64,000 bases of DNA from Plasmodiophora brassicae (taxonomy: Eukaryota; Endomyxa; Phytomyxea; Plasmodiophorida; Plasmodiophoridae). The DNA is taken from the NCBI GenBank assembly GCA_039704465.1, contig JASFAU010000015.1, forward strand, positions 186,001 to 250,000, read 5' to 3'. This document shows positions 20,172 to 29,666 of the stretch, one piece after another. Made by a program: the position numbers and the translations under genes. Every line of letters begins with the position of its first letter. Position 1 is the stretch's first letter. The notes under the pieces are model-generated. The model saw nothing but the letters and a program-made list of their open reading frames with translations, did not search any database and was not told the origin of the DNA.

Positions 20172-22102
20172 TTATGCCTTTGGCTGGACTAAAACGGGAT
20201 GGATCTGGGTGTCGTTGTCGCCTGCCGTCGGCGCGGGCAGGACGGTGACGGCTACCCGATCAAAGCCGACCGTCTGGGCGGCCCGAGGCCTCCTTGGCGG
20301 TAGCGAACGCGACGCGCTGATCGGCCCGACCGACTTGCTGGCGCCGCCGCCCGACCTCTCCACCGACAGGCGCGCAGCGAACTCGGCGATCCTGCCTGGG
20401 GCCTCCCTCATGGCCGAGGCGTCCCCTTTGTCCTCGTCGTACTCGAACCCGTCGAACACGGTCTGGTCCTTGATCGGTTTCGCCTCGTCCGGTACCAGCG
20501 CGTCCAGCTGCAACCCAGCAAGCGTCAGCCTTCAGCAATCAGCGATTCTGCAGATGGGCCCCCCCTACGGCGCAGACTTCCATCTGCACCCAAAACAGGT
20601 ATAAGTTCACAGAGAGGTGACCCCCGGTAACCACGGTTCGTACCGGGAAGTTTCTAGCGGTGGTCTCGATGTTGATCGGCCCTTTCCCGGAGCACTGCCA
20701 GCAACCGGTTCAGTCGGTACAGTGCGCTGGCAAACGGGCCGCTGTGCGACCTTTCTCATCTGGTCCCAGTCGATCGTCCGGAAGAACTCGTGGCGCTCGA
20801 ACTGGCCGCCGGTCTCAATCGCACATCGGGACGGGGCGCGGGGTGCGGACGTACCTCGTCCCAGTCCGTCAGGCGTTCGTTCATGTCGAACTTGAGGAGC
20901 CTCTCGATGAGGTTCCTGGCGACGTCCGGGATCAGGCGCCACGAGTGCGGTATGGCTTTCTGCTCCATCATCTGTTCGTTGGAGACGAACGGGGCGCGCT
21001 GCTTGTAACAGTAGTAGATTGTGGAGCCCAGCGCGAAGAAGTCCGGTTCGAACACTGAACACGAACGCGTATGCGTCAGCCCCTGTAACGCAACGAACGT
21101 CATGCCTGCTGGTTACCATGGAACTTGCCCATGATGGATTCAGGCGGCATGAACCCAGGCGTCCCTCCTGCCAGCCGAGCTACGGGGACGTTCAGGGCAA
21201 TCGTTCCACACGGGCCAGCTGCCCACCTACTTCTGAAGCCGGATTCAGCGTCCAGTATTGTCGCTAGTCCAAAGTCGCTGTCGACGGCATCAGGTGGCGA
21301 CTGGTGGCAGCAACGCTCAACGCAGATCGCTTACGTAATGCGGGCGTGGCCGCTGGAGTCAAGCAGGATGTTGCTGGGTTTGATATCCTGACCGGAGCAG
21401 AAAGCGACTTAGTCAAATTAGCGAGTCGCGCGCGATTCGGGGCTTCTGACGTGATGGACTATGTACTGGTCGTGCAACGCCTGCATGGTTCAGGTCACTT
21501 CGCGACGAGCATGCGCTACCAGTCAGCATCGGCGTACCTGAATTCCCAACGCGATCTCCGCAATGTAGAACACGATGCTCTCCTCGGGCAGCCCATGATG
21601 CTTGTCGACATAGAACCCTGATCATGTGCGTCAGCGGCAGAGTCTCCAGTCGAGGAGGACCAGCACCGACCAAGGTCTCCGCCTGGCAGGAAGTCCATGA
21701 CCAGGTACAAACGCGCTCTGTCCTGGAACGCCCAGTGCAGTTTTGGTAAGAACGGCGACTGTACGATTCGTAGGACGTTCCGCTCCAGCCAGGCGACGCT
21801 CAGGTGCCATTCGGACTGGAGCAGCGTCTGTTTGGCCATGGTCTTCATCGCAAACAGGTCGTTCTCCGCTTGCGGTGGTGTCAGTTTCTGACGAACGCGG
21901 GTCAGGTGCAATTGCTGGGCGACGGTGTACGGCCAACCTTGACGACATGTACCAAGCCGAACCCGCCTGCGGACGAGGTCGGTCCCAGTGATGATGACGA
22001 CACGATAGCACCGCAGGTACCTTTGCCGATTGCCCGCAGCTTCACGAAATGGCTGATGTCGACGGCGTTCCTATTGGGCTTCTTGGAGGAGCAGCACCCC
22101 AT
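20172..22102 (-). CDS. AGC-type Ser/Thr kinase with N-myristoylation signal (copy 2)
   Basis: The product starts MGCCSSKKPN at 22102 and parallels the neighbouring kinase along its length: 'ISHFVKLRAIGKG', 'FAMKTMAKQTLLQSEWHLSV', 'LVMDFLPGGDLG', catalytic loop HHDIKPSN, DFGLATIL, 'FEPDFFALGSTIYY', 'NERLTDW' and the tail motif FDGFEY. Introns interrupt several of the same places, and an extra one lies just before DFG. The C-terminal disordered region differs from copy 1. The paired, convergent arrangement shows an inverted gene duplication. Both copies keep the unusual HHD, so the change predates the duplication and is not a recent error. Confidence 0.86.
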
Positions 22103-22234
22103 GCGAGGCGAGCGCGCCGCTTCCGCGTCCCAATTCGCCAAGCGGGTACCCTCCGGGTCGATCCTAGTCTGTATTGAACACGCTGGCCATATGACCGCTT
22201 GCGCGCGACGGGCGACTGGCAACGATGACTAGGT

Positions 22235-23134
22235 TTAGTTGATACGCATGGTGGGTGTCTCGTCCGGCAGGTTGGCGCTGCTGTTGCCGAGGAGGCCATT
22301 GCCGACCGTCATGTTGCCGTCCGACATCATCATGTCGGCAATACGACGCGCGGTCCTGCCCATCTTCACATCGTGGTGGTTCGCGTGCCTGCCACCATTG
22401 TGGCGCTTCATCGGGAAGAACATGATGACGGTCTGCGGGTTTTCATAGACGGAGACCGGCGAGAACCATTGGAGGAACATGAGGACGCGCGACGCCGGGT
22501 TCATCGCCGCGTCTGGCGGCGGCGTCATTGTGCCGTTCCGCTCAACAGCCTTCATCGCTCCCCTGTTGAACGTTCCCGTCCCCTTCCACGCGTGCTGCTG
22601 GTGCTCCCAGCGCTTTCTCGGTGCACTCGTCGGCGCACCACTGTTGGTGCTCGCACTCATCGGCGCAACGGTTATCGCAGCAGGAGCGGACGGCGCCATG
22701 GTCGCAATCGACGCCGCTGGCGAAGTCGTGGCGTTCGCCGTCGGTGCTGTCGTGACGTTCGCCGTCGGTGCTGTCGTGGCATTCACGCCCATCGGAGCTG
22801 TCGTCATGGGAGCCGCCGTCGTTGTGGCGTTCGTACCGGTAGAAGCCATTGTCGAGGGAGCCGCCGACGCGGACGAGGTGGCGTTCGCAACCGCCGGAGC
22901 CGTCATCATGGGAGCAGCGGCCGGCGTGGACGGTGCGGGAGTGGGAGCTGCAGTCTCCATGGGAGCCGTCGTCACCGGAGCGGTGGTGGGGCACTGCCCT
23001 ATGGTGTACCCGGGGAACGCTTCAATGTTGTTAACGTCGATCAGGAGGGTGACGCCGTTCACGCAGATGTAGATGTCGGTTTCGGCGGTGGCGACGGCCA
23101 GGAGCATGACGACGATGGACAGGCGGGCGAGCAT
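22235..23134 (-). CDS. Secreted mucin-like Thr/Ala/Pro-rich protein
   Basis: A single exon encodes 299 residues. A signal peptide (MLARLSIVVMLLAVATA) is followed by a short folded piece with two Cys (ICVNGVT..., GQCPTTAP). A long stretch of imperfect ATTAP and NATT-type repeats follows (residues about 50-165), dense in potential O- and N-glycosylation sites. The C-terminal half is basic and Asn/Met-rich without a membrane anchor. A 22-24-bp unit repeats around 22725-22790. A cell-wall or spore-surface role is plausible, but no family was recognised. Confidence 0.75.
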   Translation of the reverse strand: MLARLSIVVMLLAVATAETDIYICVNGVTLLIDVNNIEAFPGYTIGQCPTTAPVTTAPMETAAPTPAPSTPAAAPMMTAPAVANATSSASAAPSTMASTGTNATTTAAPMTTAPMGVNATTAPTANVTTAPTANATTSPAASIATMAPSAPAAITVAPMSASTNSGAPTSAPRKRWEHQQHAWKGTGTFNRGAMKAVERNGTMTPPPDAAMNPASRVLMFLQWFSPVSVYENPQTVIMFFPMKRHNGGRHANHHDVKMGRTARRIADMMMSDGNMTVGNGLLGNSSANLPDETPTMRIN

Positions 23135-23363
23135 GATGATAGCTGGGACACTAGGTTAGGACACGACCCGGGATGTGGTAATAACAGTTCGACGAAATTA
23201 TGTGTGACGTGGGACGCACGACGACGGGGCTAGTGGTGAAAGCTGAGTCGCTGTTGAATCACGCCGACCCGGGTGTCGACTCGCCTCCTGCTGACTCACA
23301 CTGAGCCACCGATATCTGACTCAACTGTGGGGGCTCCCCGTCCCGTAAACGCAGGCGGACGGG

Positions 23364-24926
23364 TCAGTGGTAAATAAACACAAGTATTGATGCGTCGTCA
23401 GTCTGGTGCTTGACCCGGAGATAGTTCAGGTAGGACACAATCGCAGGACGCAGCACGGGTTCGAACGTGGTTGCACTGTGCCGCCCCCTGCCGACAATCA
23501 CTTTCAGGCAACGTCGCTCGTTCGGGTATGCTCTCTTGATCCGGCGAATGCAATCCCCAATCAGTCGCCGAGCGTCTGCTACTCGGATCCCGTGCATGTC
23601 GACCTTCGTCATAGTGGACAGCTCAGAATTATTCGACTGGGATGAGCCACGTCAGACTCGAAGCCGGTTCGATAATCACAAAGATGCGTACCTGGAAAGT
23701 CGCCAACATGAGTCGATCCTGGATGATCCTGACCTCGTTATCAATATCCTTTGCCCGCTCCGACAGCATCTGCCCATGCACGCGCTGACCCTTGTGGTAC
23801 GAATCGCGAGCGCGATGCCGAATGTTGTCTCGTTGCGTGACCAGAGTACCAATCGCGCGCTCATCCGCAGACACGTCAAACTTGATCTCAATGCCTTCGT
23901 ACATTTTGTCCAGAAGGGCACTAGTAGCCGACGGAAACATCCTGGGGCCCTCGCTGTCCTCGGGGTGGACATCGCTGGTTGACACCCGAGCAGGCGGGCG
24001 GGCCTCCGGTTGAAGTACGATCGGGAAGACCTCGGCAAGGGCAGCACGCGTTGCATCCCACTTGAAGTCCTTCACCTGCAACGTCAGACGAATCGTTCCT
24101 TCGTCGGCGCCAGGGAAGAGTCTCTTCAGCGCTTGAAGCTTCAAGTGGCCGGCCTTGCGAAAACTCGTCAGAATAAGCCACGCTGGGCAGCGAAGCGCGA
24201 CGCCGTACCATGCTGAGTTTCGAGAGTTGGATTGCATCCGCATCAGCATAATCGGCGATCAAATCTGCAACTGTCACAACGCCCAATGACGGGATGGACC
24301 AACGACGAAATGATTGTGGTCTCACTGACTTGTCGCATCAATTGACCCATCGCGCTCGTTCAACGCCTCGCGAAGCACGACCAGAGGATGCAAAGGGAAC
24401 ATCGACGACAGCAGAAGTACGTCTTCCTGTAACTCCTCTCAGCAAACACGGCGTGATGAACCGCCTACACGAACCGTGCACGATGCATAATCGTCCTGGG
24501 ACACTTCCAGCGCGAACTCGACGGCCTGCTCCAGATCGCCATTGACGCATTCACTGATTCGACACAGGCGGTTCGCATCGAAGTCGGGGAACATATCGAT
24601 CAGCACTGCCGACGTGCGCTCAGCATGGTCCGGGCCCGTGTCAACATCGACAGCGTTCATTTCAACGTCCTTGTGCTCCGCCACCCCGTCAGCGTTATCC
24701 GTCGGGTTGCCGCCATCGATGCGTCCGAGGAGAGCATCGGTAATGACGCCAATATCCGGGCCGTGCTGAGCGATATGATCACGGATCACCGACACCTGAC
24801 AGACGCCTTTGAGTTAATACCAGCAGACAACGAGACCACCTACCCTACATCGACGGCCGGGAACATGTCGCAGAGAGCCTGCTGGACCCGCTGACATCGC
24901 GCCAGCTCGTCATGCGCCGATGCCAT
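23364..24926 (-). CDS. CUE-DUF1771-Smr domain protein (no-go-decay nuclease type)
   Basis: Exon 1 starts at 24926 (MASAHDELARC) and splices at a GTAGGG donor into the rest. Three ubiquitin-binding CUE-like modules are visible, around 'LCDMFPAVD', 'SAVLIDMFPDFDANRL' and 'LKLQALKRLFPGADEGT'. They are followed by a DUF1771 segment (RHRARDSYHKGQRVHGQMLS) and an Smr domain (VDMHGIRVADARRLI, GRGRHS). This order matches the Cue2/N4BP2 type of endonuclease, which cleaves mRNA at collided ribosomes in yeast and animals. Several introns lie between the modules and not all junctions were fixed. Function by homology is likely; catalytic residues were not tested. Confidence 0.78.
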
Positions 24927-25145
24927 CGCTCATCAATCAGCCAAAAAACAAACATCCCGATCGGCTGACCCGGCGTCCTGGATCGAATGTACCTCGCTCG
25001 ACACGCCGTGCTAGGACTGGGTGAACAAGCGAAGGTGGTAGCCTAAGCATATCAAATCAATTAGCACGTTAACAAGCACGATTTGTTCACACAGCGGACA
25101 CACGGTTAACTTGCTCGATGACCATAGAAAAGGCAATCGCGTTAC

Positions 25146-25725
25146 TTACACATCCACATGCGTGTCAAGCGGAATCAACGAGTATCGCTCTCGTACTTGG
25201 ATATAAGGAACACAGGGAGCAACAGCACCTGGCGGAGAGTACCTACACATGTTGATACGACGGTGGACTTTGGAAAGTCCGTTAGCTGCCGGCCGTCCTG
25301 CTCTTTCCAAGGCCGTTATTACGCAGGGCAGACCCGGAAACCGGCCGGTCGGGTGGAGACCTTCTGATACGACCACCACGAATGCACAGGTACTCCTCTC
25401 GGCAGCGGTCGGCTGTCGATTGCGCAACTGTATTGCCATGCGAATCTTTTATCTCAGTCTGACCGATGCACGCCTTAGCTCCGACATGTGCACAACCGGC
25501 ATCAAAACGCTCTCCGCCCATCTCGGCGTCGTCGTCATTGTCATCAAATTCACCGTCGTTGTCGGCGTTGGCCTCATCGTCTGTTGAATCATCCCACGTG
25601 GAGTCAGCAGCATCGGTATCTATATGTCGGAAAGCGGCCTCATTCGTCATATCCAATGCCTCGTCGATAGCCTGCCGCAGCTGTTCGTTGGCATTCTGTA
25701 CGTGACCATGGGTAAACATGAACAA
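25146..25725 (-). CDS. Possible multi-exon gene encoding an acidic hypothetical protein
   Basis: A minus-strand frame opens with a short helix (NANEQLRQAIDEALDMTNEA) followed by a strongly acidic, Asp/Asn-rich stretch (residues about 40-75). Downstream frames that could be later exons end near 25146 with 'YIQVRERYSLIPLDTHVDV'. The exons were not joined with certainty. The composition looks like a real disordered nuclear or cytosolic protein, but no family was recognised. Confidence 0.35.
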
Positions 25726-25844
25726 ACACCAGCGTCGTCAGTACACATAGGCAGCTTACAGATGAGGGCGCAGTGCATACACTCTGCACGCAGGCACGGA
25801 CAGGCAGCGCAAGCGAGCCCGTCACCGCGATGTCGATATCTGCA

Positions 25845-26348
25845 GGCGAACATGCTGTATGGTGATCTGGCCGGGTGTTCATCGTACGAGCGTAAAGCGA
25901 CTGCAGGACGAGATAATCGTGTTGGGATCACGGGTCTGAGGATGTACGGGGCCATTGGCGATTATCACTGTGATATGGATGTTGTCAACGGAATGGTGAA
26001 GTACCACAAGGGGGATTTCGACCCAAGCGATCCCGATGTTAAGATGCTGTGCTCGCTGACGAAGGATCATCGAGATATCTGGCGGGACTTCGTGCGTTTC
26101 GCTTAATGACATCAGATCCGTTCCGTCGAGAACCGGACTCGATCGTATCGGCGCTGGTTGACGGCACCCTGAGTTTCATATTGGCAACGGACGGCGTGCC
26201 ATTATGGAAATCGGTCAACCAGGTGGAATCCGCTGACCCGTCCGAGAAGGTTGCAACCCTGAGGCTCATGACCTGTGGATCGGTCGACGATGCCGCCCTC
26301 GTCTACGTGGAGTTGAAGCCACAAACTACTCGCAGTGAGCAACGATGA
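25845..26348 (+). pseudogene. Truncated PP2C phosphatase copy
   Basis: This matches the C-terminal part of the phosphatase at 47541-48827, including 'GLRMYGAIGDYHCDMDVVN', 'KMLCSLTKDHR' and 'FILATDGVPL'. The N-terminal half with the DGH metal site is absent. A frame change near 26100 ('WRDFVRFA' then stop) breaks the rest, although the remaining frame stays open to 26348. It is almost certainly non-functional. Confidence 0.85.
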
Positions 26349-26560
26349 CCTTTCTCGCCCGATAATCGCCAGATTATGATCTATGACCGTTGTGAATAAA
26401 ACGGCGAGTTTCGCGACGACGACGACGTCTGCGACGCTGGGCTGACCAGCCCGCGCCCTTCAAGCGATTGGTGTGTTTAGGAATGAGAAACCCGATGGTA
26501 TTGGGTTCGCGATTTGGTTCCACGCTCGAAATGCCGGTGCGATAGATGTCGGGCCGGATA
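25845..26560 (+). repeat. Dispersed duplicate of a PP2C 3' half and its flank (inverted relative to about 47300-48055)
   Basis: The segment matches the reverse complement of the PP2C gene 3' half and about 240 bp of its downstream flank on the other side of the window. Similarity begins abruptly at 'aggcgaacatgctg' and continues past the stop codon into non-coding sequence ('acggcgagtttcgcgacg'). The match beyond the gene shows a DNA-level segmental copy and argues against retroposition of a spliced message. Confidence 0.8.
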
Positions 26561-27160
26561 GTGGGTTCCAACTTGGTCTGTTGGGCGATGCTTGAAACGC
26601 GGCTCCTGTGCCGCAGGGCACAAGGACACATAACTTGCTCACCAGCAGGACAACCCCGGAATGTGCACTCTCGAACGATACAATCTGATAACCGATATCG
26701 TTTTCTATTAACGTTGCTTGCAATTCCCGCAGCGATGACCGCCCCGCGAAGGCGCCATTCACGAGAGCGGAGATCTGATGGCATCTTGAATTTGTTGGGC
26801 GTAGAGAGTGGTATCGCAGGTATGCAGCGGCCGAATCTACGTATGGCTCCTGCATCGAAGTCGGCAATCCCATAAAGCAGCCCCCCGACAACCCTATGTT
26901 GCCACGCCCTCAGTACTGCCGCTCAAACTCGAACGACCCGTAGAGCAATGGATGCGACGACAGTCCTTCGATAGCGCCCAATGCGATCGTTGAAAAATGG
27001 TTACGCGTCCGATCCAATGTTAGAGGTGCATGACAGTTAGCGAACAGATACGCAGTTTGGAATCCACGTTCACGGCAACCGTCGGCCTCGCCAGACGGTT
27101 AATCCGTGTTGTGGAGATAGTCGTCGCCTCTCGTCGGTTCCTCTCCTGACATTTTAACCG
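26561..27160. other. Gene-poor stretch between duplicated fragments
   Basis: A minus-strand frame (26891 to 26460) reads fairly protein-like in its first 90 residues ('ALVNGAFAGRSSLRELQ'), but it runs into the duplicated PP2C flank and has no recognised motif. Nothing else was identified. This probably represents eroded repeat or gene debris. Confidence 0.3.
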
Positions 27161-27164
27161 TCTC

Positions 27165-27450
27165 ATCGCCGCATCGTCTGCTTGTCTCGTTCCGCTTCAT
27201 TGTTCTTGTTCCGGCCGGCGGTCTGTTTCGTCCCTGTTTGTGTGAATTATTTCCGATCGTATCTGATGGCACGCACGCGCGCGCTCCAGCTCGACGGGCT
27301 CGGTTGATGACGAAGCCAAGTGCCCAACTCCAATGCGACCTCCTCCTGCTTCCATCGACCCCACCGACTTTGCCAGTCGTTGACGTCGCCGTCGAGCGTG
27401 CGCTTGCGCGCGCTTTACGCGCCTTCCAGCTCCAGAGGAGGACAGGGTTT
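27165..27450 (+). mobile_element. Retroelement remnant homologous to 14890-15170 (inverted copy)
   Basis: The stretch from 'tctgcttgtctcgttccg' through 'ttgatgacgaagccaa' to 'gcgctttacg' aligns with the reverse complement of about 14890-15170. It contains the frame 'VERALARALRAFQLQ', which in the other copy leads into a gag-like sequence. It therefore looks like the 5' untranslated and early gag region of a gypsy-type element. The rest of the element is missing here. Confidence 0.6.
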
Positions 27451-27699
27451 GTCGACACGGATTATGTCATCAGCACGACGTGCGATACGACTGACGCTGG
27501 CCGGAAGACGGGGAAACTGGTCCCAGCCTCGGCTGTGCAAACGGAAACACACAGGCAGATATCACCAATGGTGCCAAATGGGCTGTTTGGGATCATCCAC
27601 GTCGCACCAAAGAATCATGCTCTATTGCCTATTGGTCATCATCAGCAGCGTCCCGGTAAAACCGCAGCACTTCCATTCGACTACGGTCGATGACTGACG

Positions 27700-28441
27700 C
27701 GCGCGAAACCAGTAGTTACGAGAGATACAAAGGAACTGAAGAAACTTGGTGCAGAACGCAGTGTGCCATCGGAACAACGTAGGCCAGAATGGGTGGCGAA
27801 TTTGACTGGCCTTGCTCCAAGAACCCTGACACTCTGGACGACAAGCTCTCAGAATGAAACGAAGTGCAGAACCTGGCGAATATCGTCGCAAATTCACTGC
27901 CTGATACCGCCAATGACGCTTATCTGGCGTGTTGATGATTGTCTTCGTCCATCTATGGGCTGCCACCTCTCAGTCCGCATGTTTACAATACCAACCCGTG
28001 GGCTTATCGTGTACGACGTCCGCTGGTGATCATCAACGGAGCCAAGCGAGGAGCTAGAGTTTTGGTACAGCGCGCTGCCCGACCTCACCAATGTCGGCTA
28101 GAGTATCGTACACGAGACGCAGGGCAGGTAGTAACCGCTCGTCACGTCAAGCCATGGATCGCGCCAGTGCTAAAGAGTCCATCGTAAAGCGTCGGGAGAC
28201 CGTTGCACGCTTTCAAATACAATCCAGGACCGACGGAGCAATATTTTATCTCGGCCGTAACCCCAACGCTCCAGGTAGCGGGAACGTCCGTCGGGAACTT
28301 GATATATGTCTGACAGGACTCCATCCTCCCGAGCACGACTATCGACAGCAGGTTGAATAGTATCACATCCGAGAGCAGACACGTGTTGACAACGCATCCG
28401 CCAGTGACGGTGGAAGAATCATCCAGGCAAAGTATGGCCAA
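27700..28441 (-). other. Unresolved minus-strand coding-like region
   Basis: The minus frame from 28441 contains a hydrophobic leader-like run (SDVILFNLLSIVVLG) followed by a Cys-containing sequence ('VTAEIKYCSVGPGLYLKACN') that looks like an extracellular domain. Further frames towards 27700 could be later exons, but no consistent splice path was found. It may be a small secreted-protein gene or a decayed one. Confidence 0.25.
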
Positions 28442-28628
28442 ATTGATACGTCCAGTACCTTACCTTGAGCAAGTGCCTGCCCGGTGTGCAATCAGGTCAC
28501 CACTGCTAGGACAGTACACCGCTGAAACGCAGTGTGAACGGAATGCAGGCAGCGGTGATGTCATTCGCCTGCCTACGGACGTTCCGTTGCGCGGCTCTCC
28601 GTTGGGACAGCGTCATTCCGACGGCGCG

Positions 28629-29382
28629 ATGGCGAGCTCGGGCGGCGAAGCACCGCGGTCGGTTGGGTCGATGGGATGGCTGACGGAGTCGGCCGTCCAG
28701 CCCCGGCAGGCGCGTTCCATCAAGGTCGACCAGGCATCGGTCGTCAATCTGAAGGCGACGCTGTACGCCGCCGAGGAGGAGTTGAAGGTTGGCGGCACCG
28801 CCGACCATCGTCGCAAAGCCAAACCGGTGTCCGTCGTCAGCGCTAAAACCGCCGAACGCGATTCGAAGGCAGCACAGCAGGTGAATGGGGTACACGCGCG
28901 TATCGTTCCGGTCGTTTTCCTAAATAACCCGCTAGGAAGCGCTAGAGGCAGAAGAACGTGTCAAGAAAATGCACGACAAGGTGGCACTGTACCAAAGGCT
29001 AGCTGCTGCAGGCCAGCCAGACGGCAATGACGACAACGGGTTGCTCGTCGATTTCGAAAGAAAATCGTGGATTGCGGATGCCGGGTTCGTCCCTGCCGGA
29101 CAAGAACCTAACGAACCGGAGGCATCCCATTCGGCACCGTCGGTGTTGGACCAGTTCAGGAAGACGCTGACGCATGTGGAGAAGCAGATGGTGCGGGAGA
29201 TCGAGGCGGAGACGGATACCGCTAGGAAACGATTCGAGGACATGCAGGCGAAGCGGCAGCATGACATCGAGCAAAGAAAGGCCATGTTTCGGGAGAGAAA
29301 GAAACGGAAAACAGCAGCAACAACGTCAACGGAAACGGGACAAACAGCAATATCAATGAGGACACCAGAGCGTGAAACATAA
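28629..29382 (+). CDS. CCDC174: CCDC174-like nuclear coiled-coil protein
   Basis: Two exons are joined in phase 0 across an intron at 28881-28935, giving about 232 residues. The N-terminal signature 'ASVVNLKATLYAAEEELK' is followed, after a basic linker, by 'LEAEERVKKMHDKVALYQRL', a short 'NGLLVDFERKSW' motif and a C-terminal charged coiled coil (about residues 150-215). This order matches CCDC174 of animals, a nuclear protein linked to the exon junction complex and splicing. The protein is shorter than the animal one. Assignment rests on motif order read by eye. Confidence 0.7.
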
Positions 29383-29666
29383 ACTCGCTTAGGTACGTCA
29401 TGTGAGGCACAGTCGATCCCAACCGCGAAATGACCGGTGGTGCGGCGCTAAGGCATAGATGGGCACCTACTCGAGAGGACTGTTCGACAGGTGTACGATG
29501 GTGCACGCTGCGCCTCTCCAGACAACAGCTCTCCCGCACTCTCAGTTTCATGATCAGGTGCCTTGTCTGCCTTCTCTGTCCCCTGCTGTTAAGCAGATCG
29601 GCATAGGTACACTTCATTCGATCTCCATTGTTGCCCAGGTGGCATTTTTACTCGCTGCCATCGTCG

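Noticed and set aside
22373..23233. Arg-rich plus-strand ORF opposite the mucin-like gene
   Set aside because: Arises from antisense of Thr/Ala/Pro repeats; the minus frame has a signal peptide and a sensible composition.
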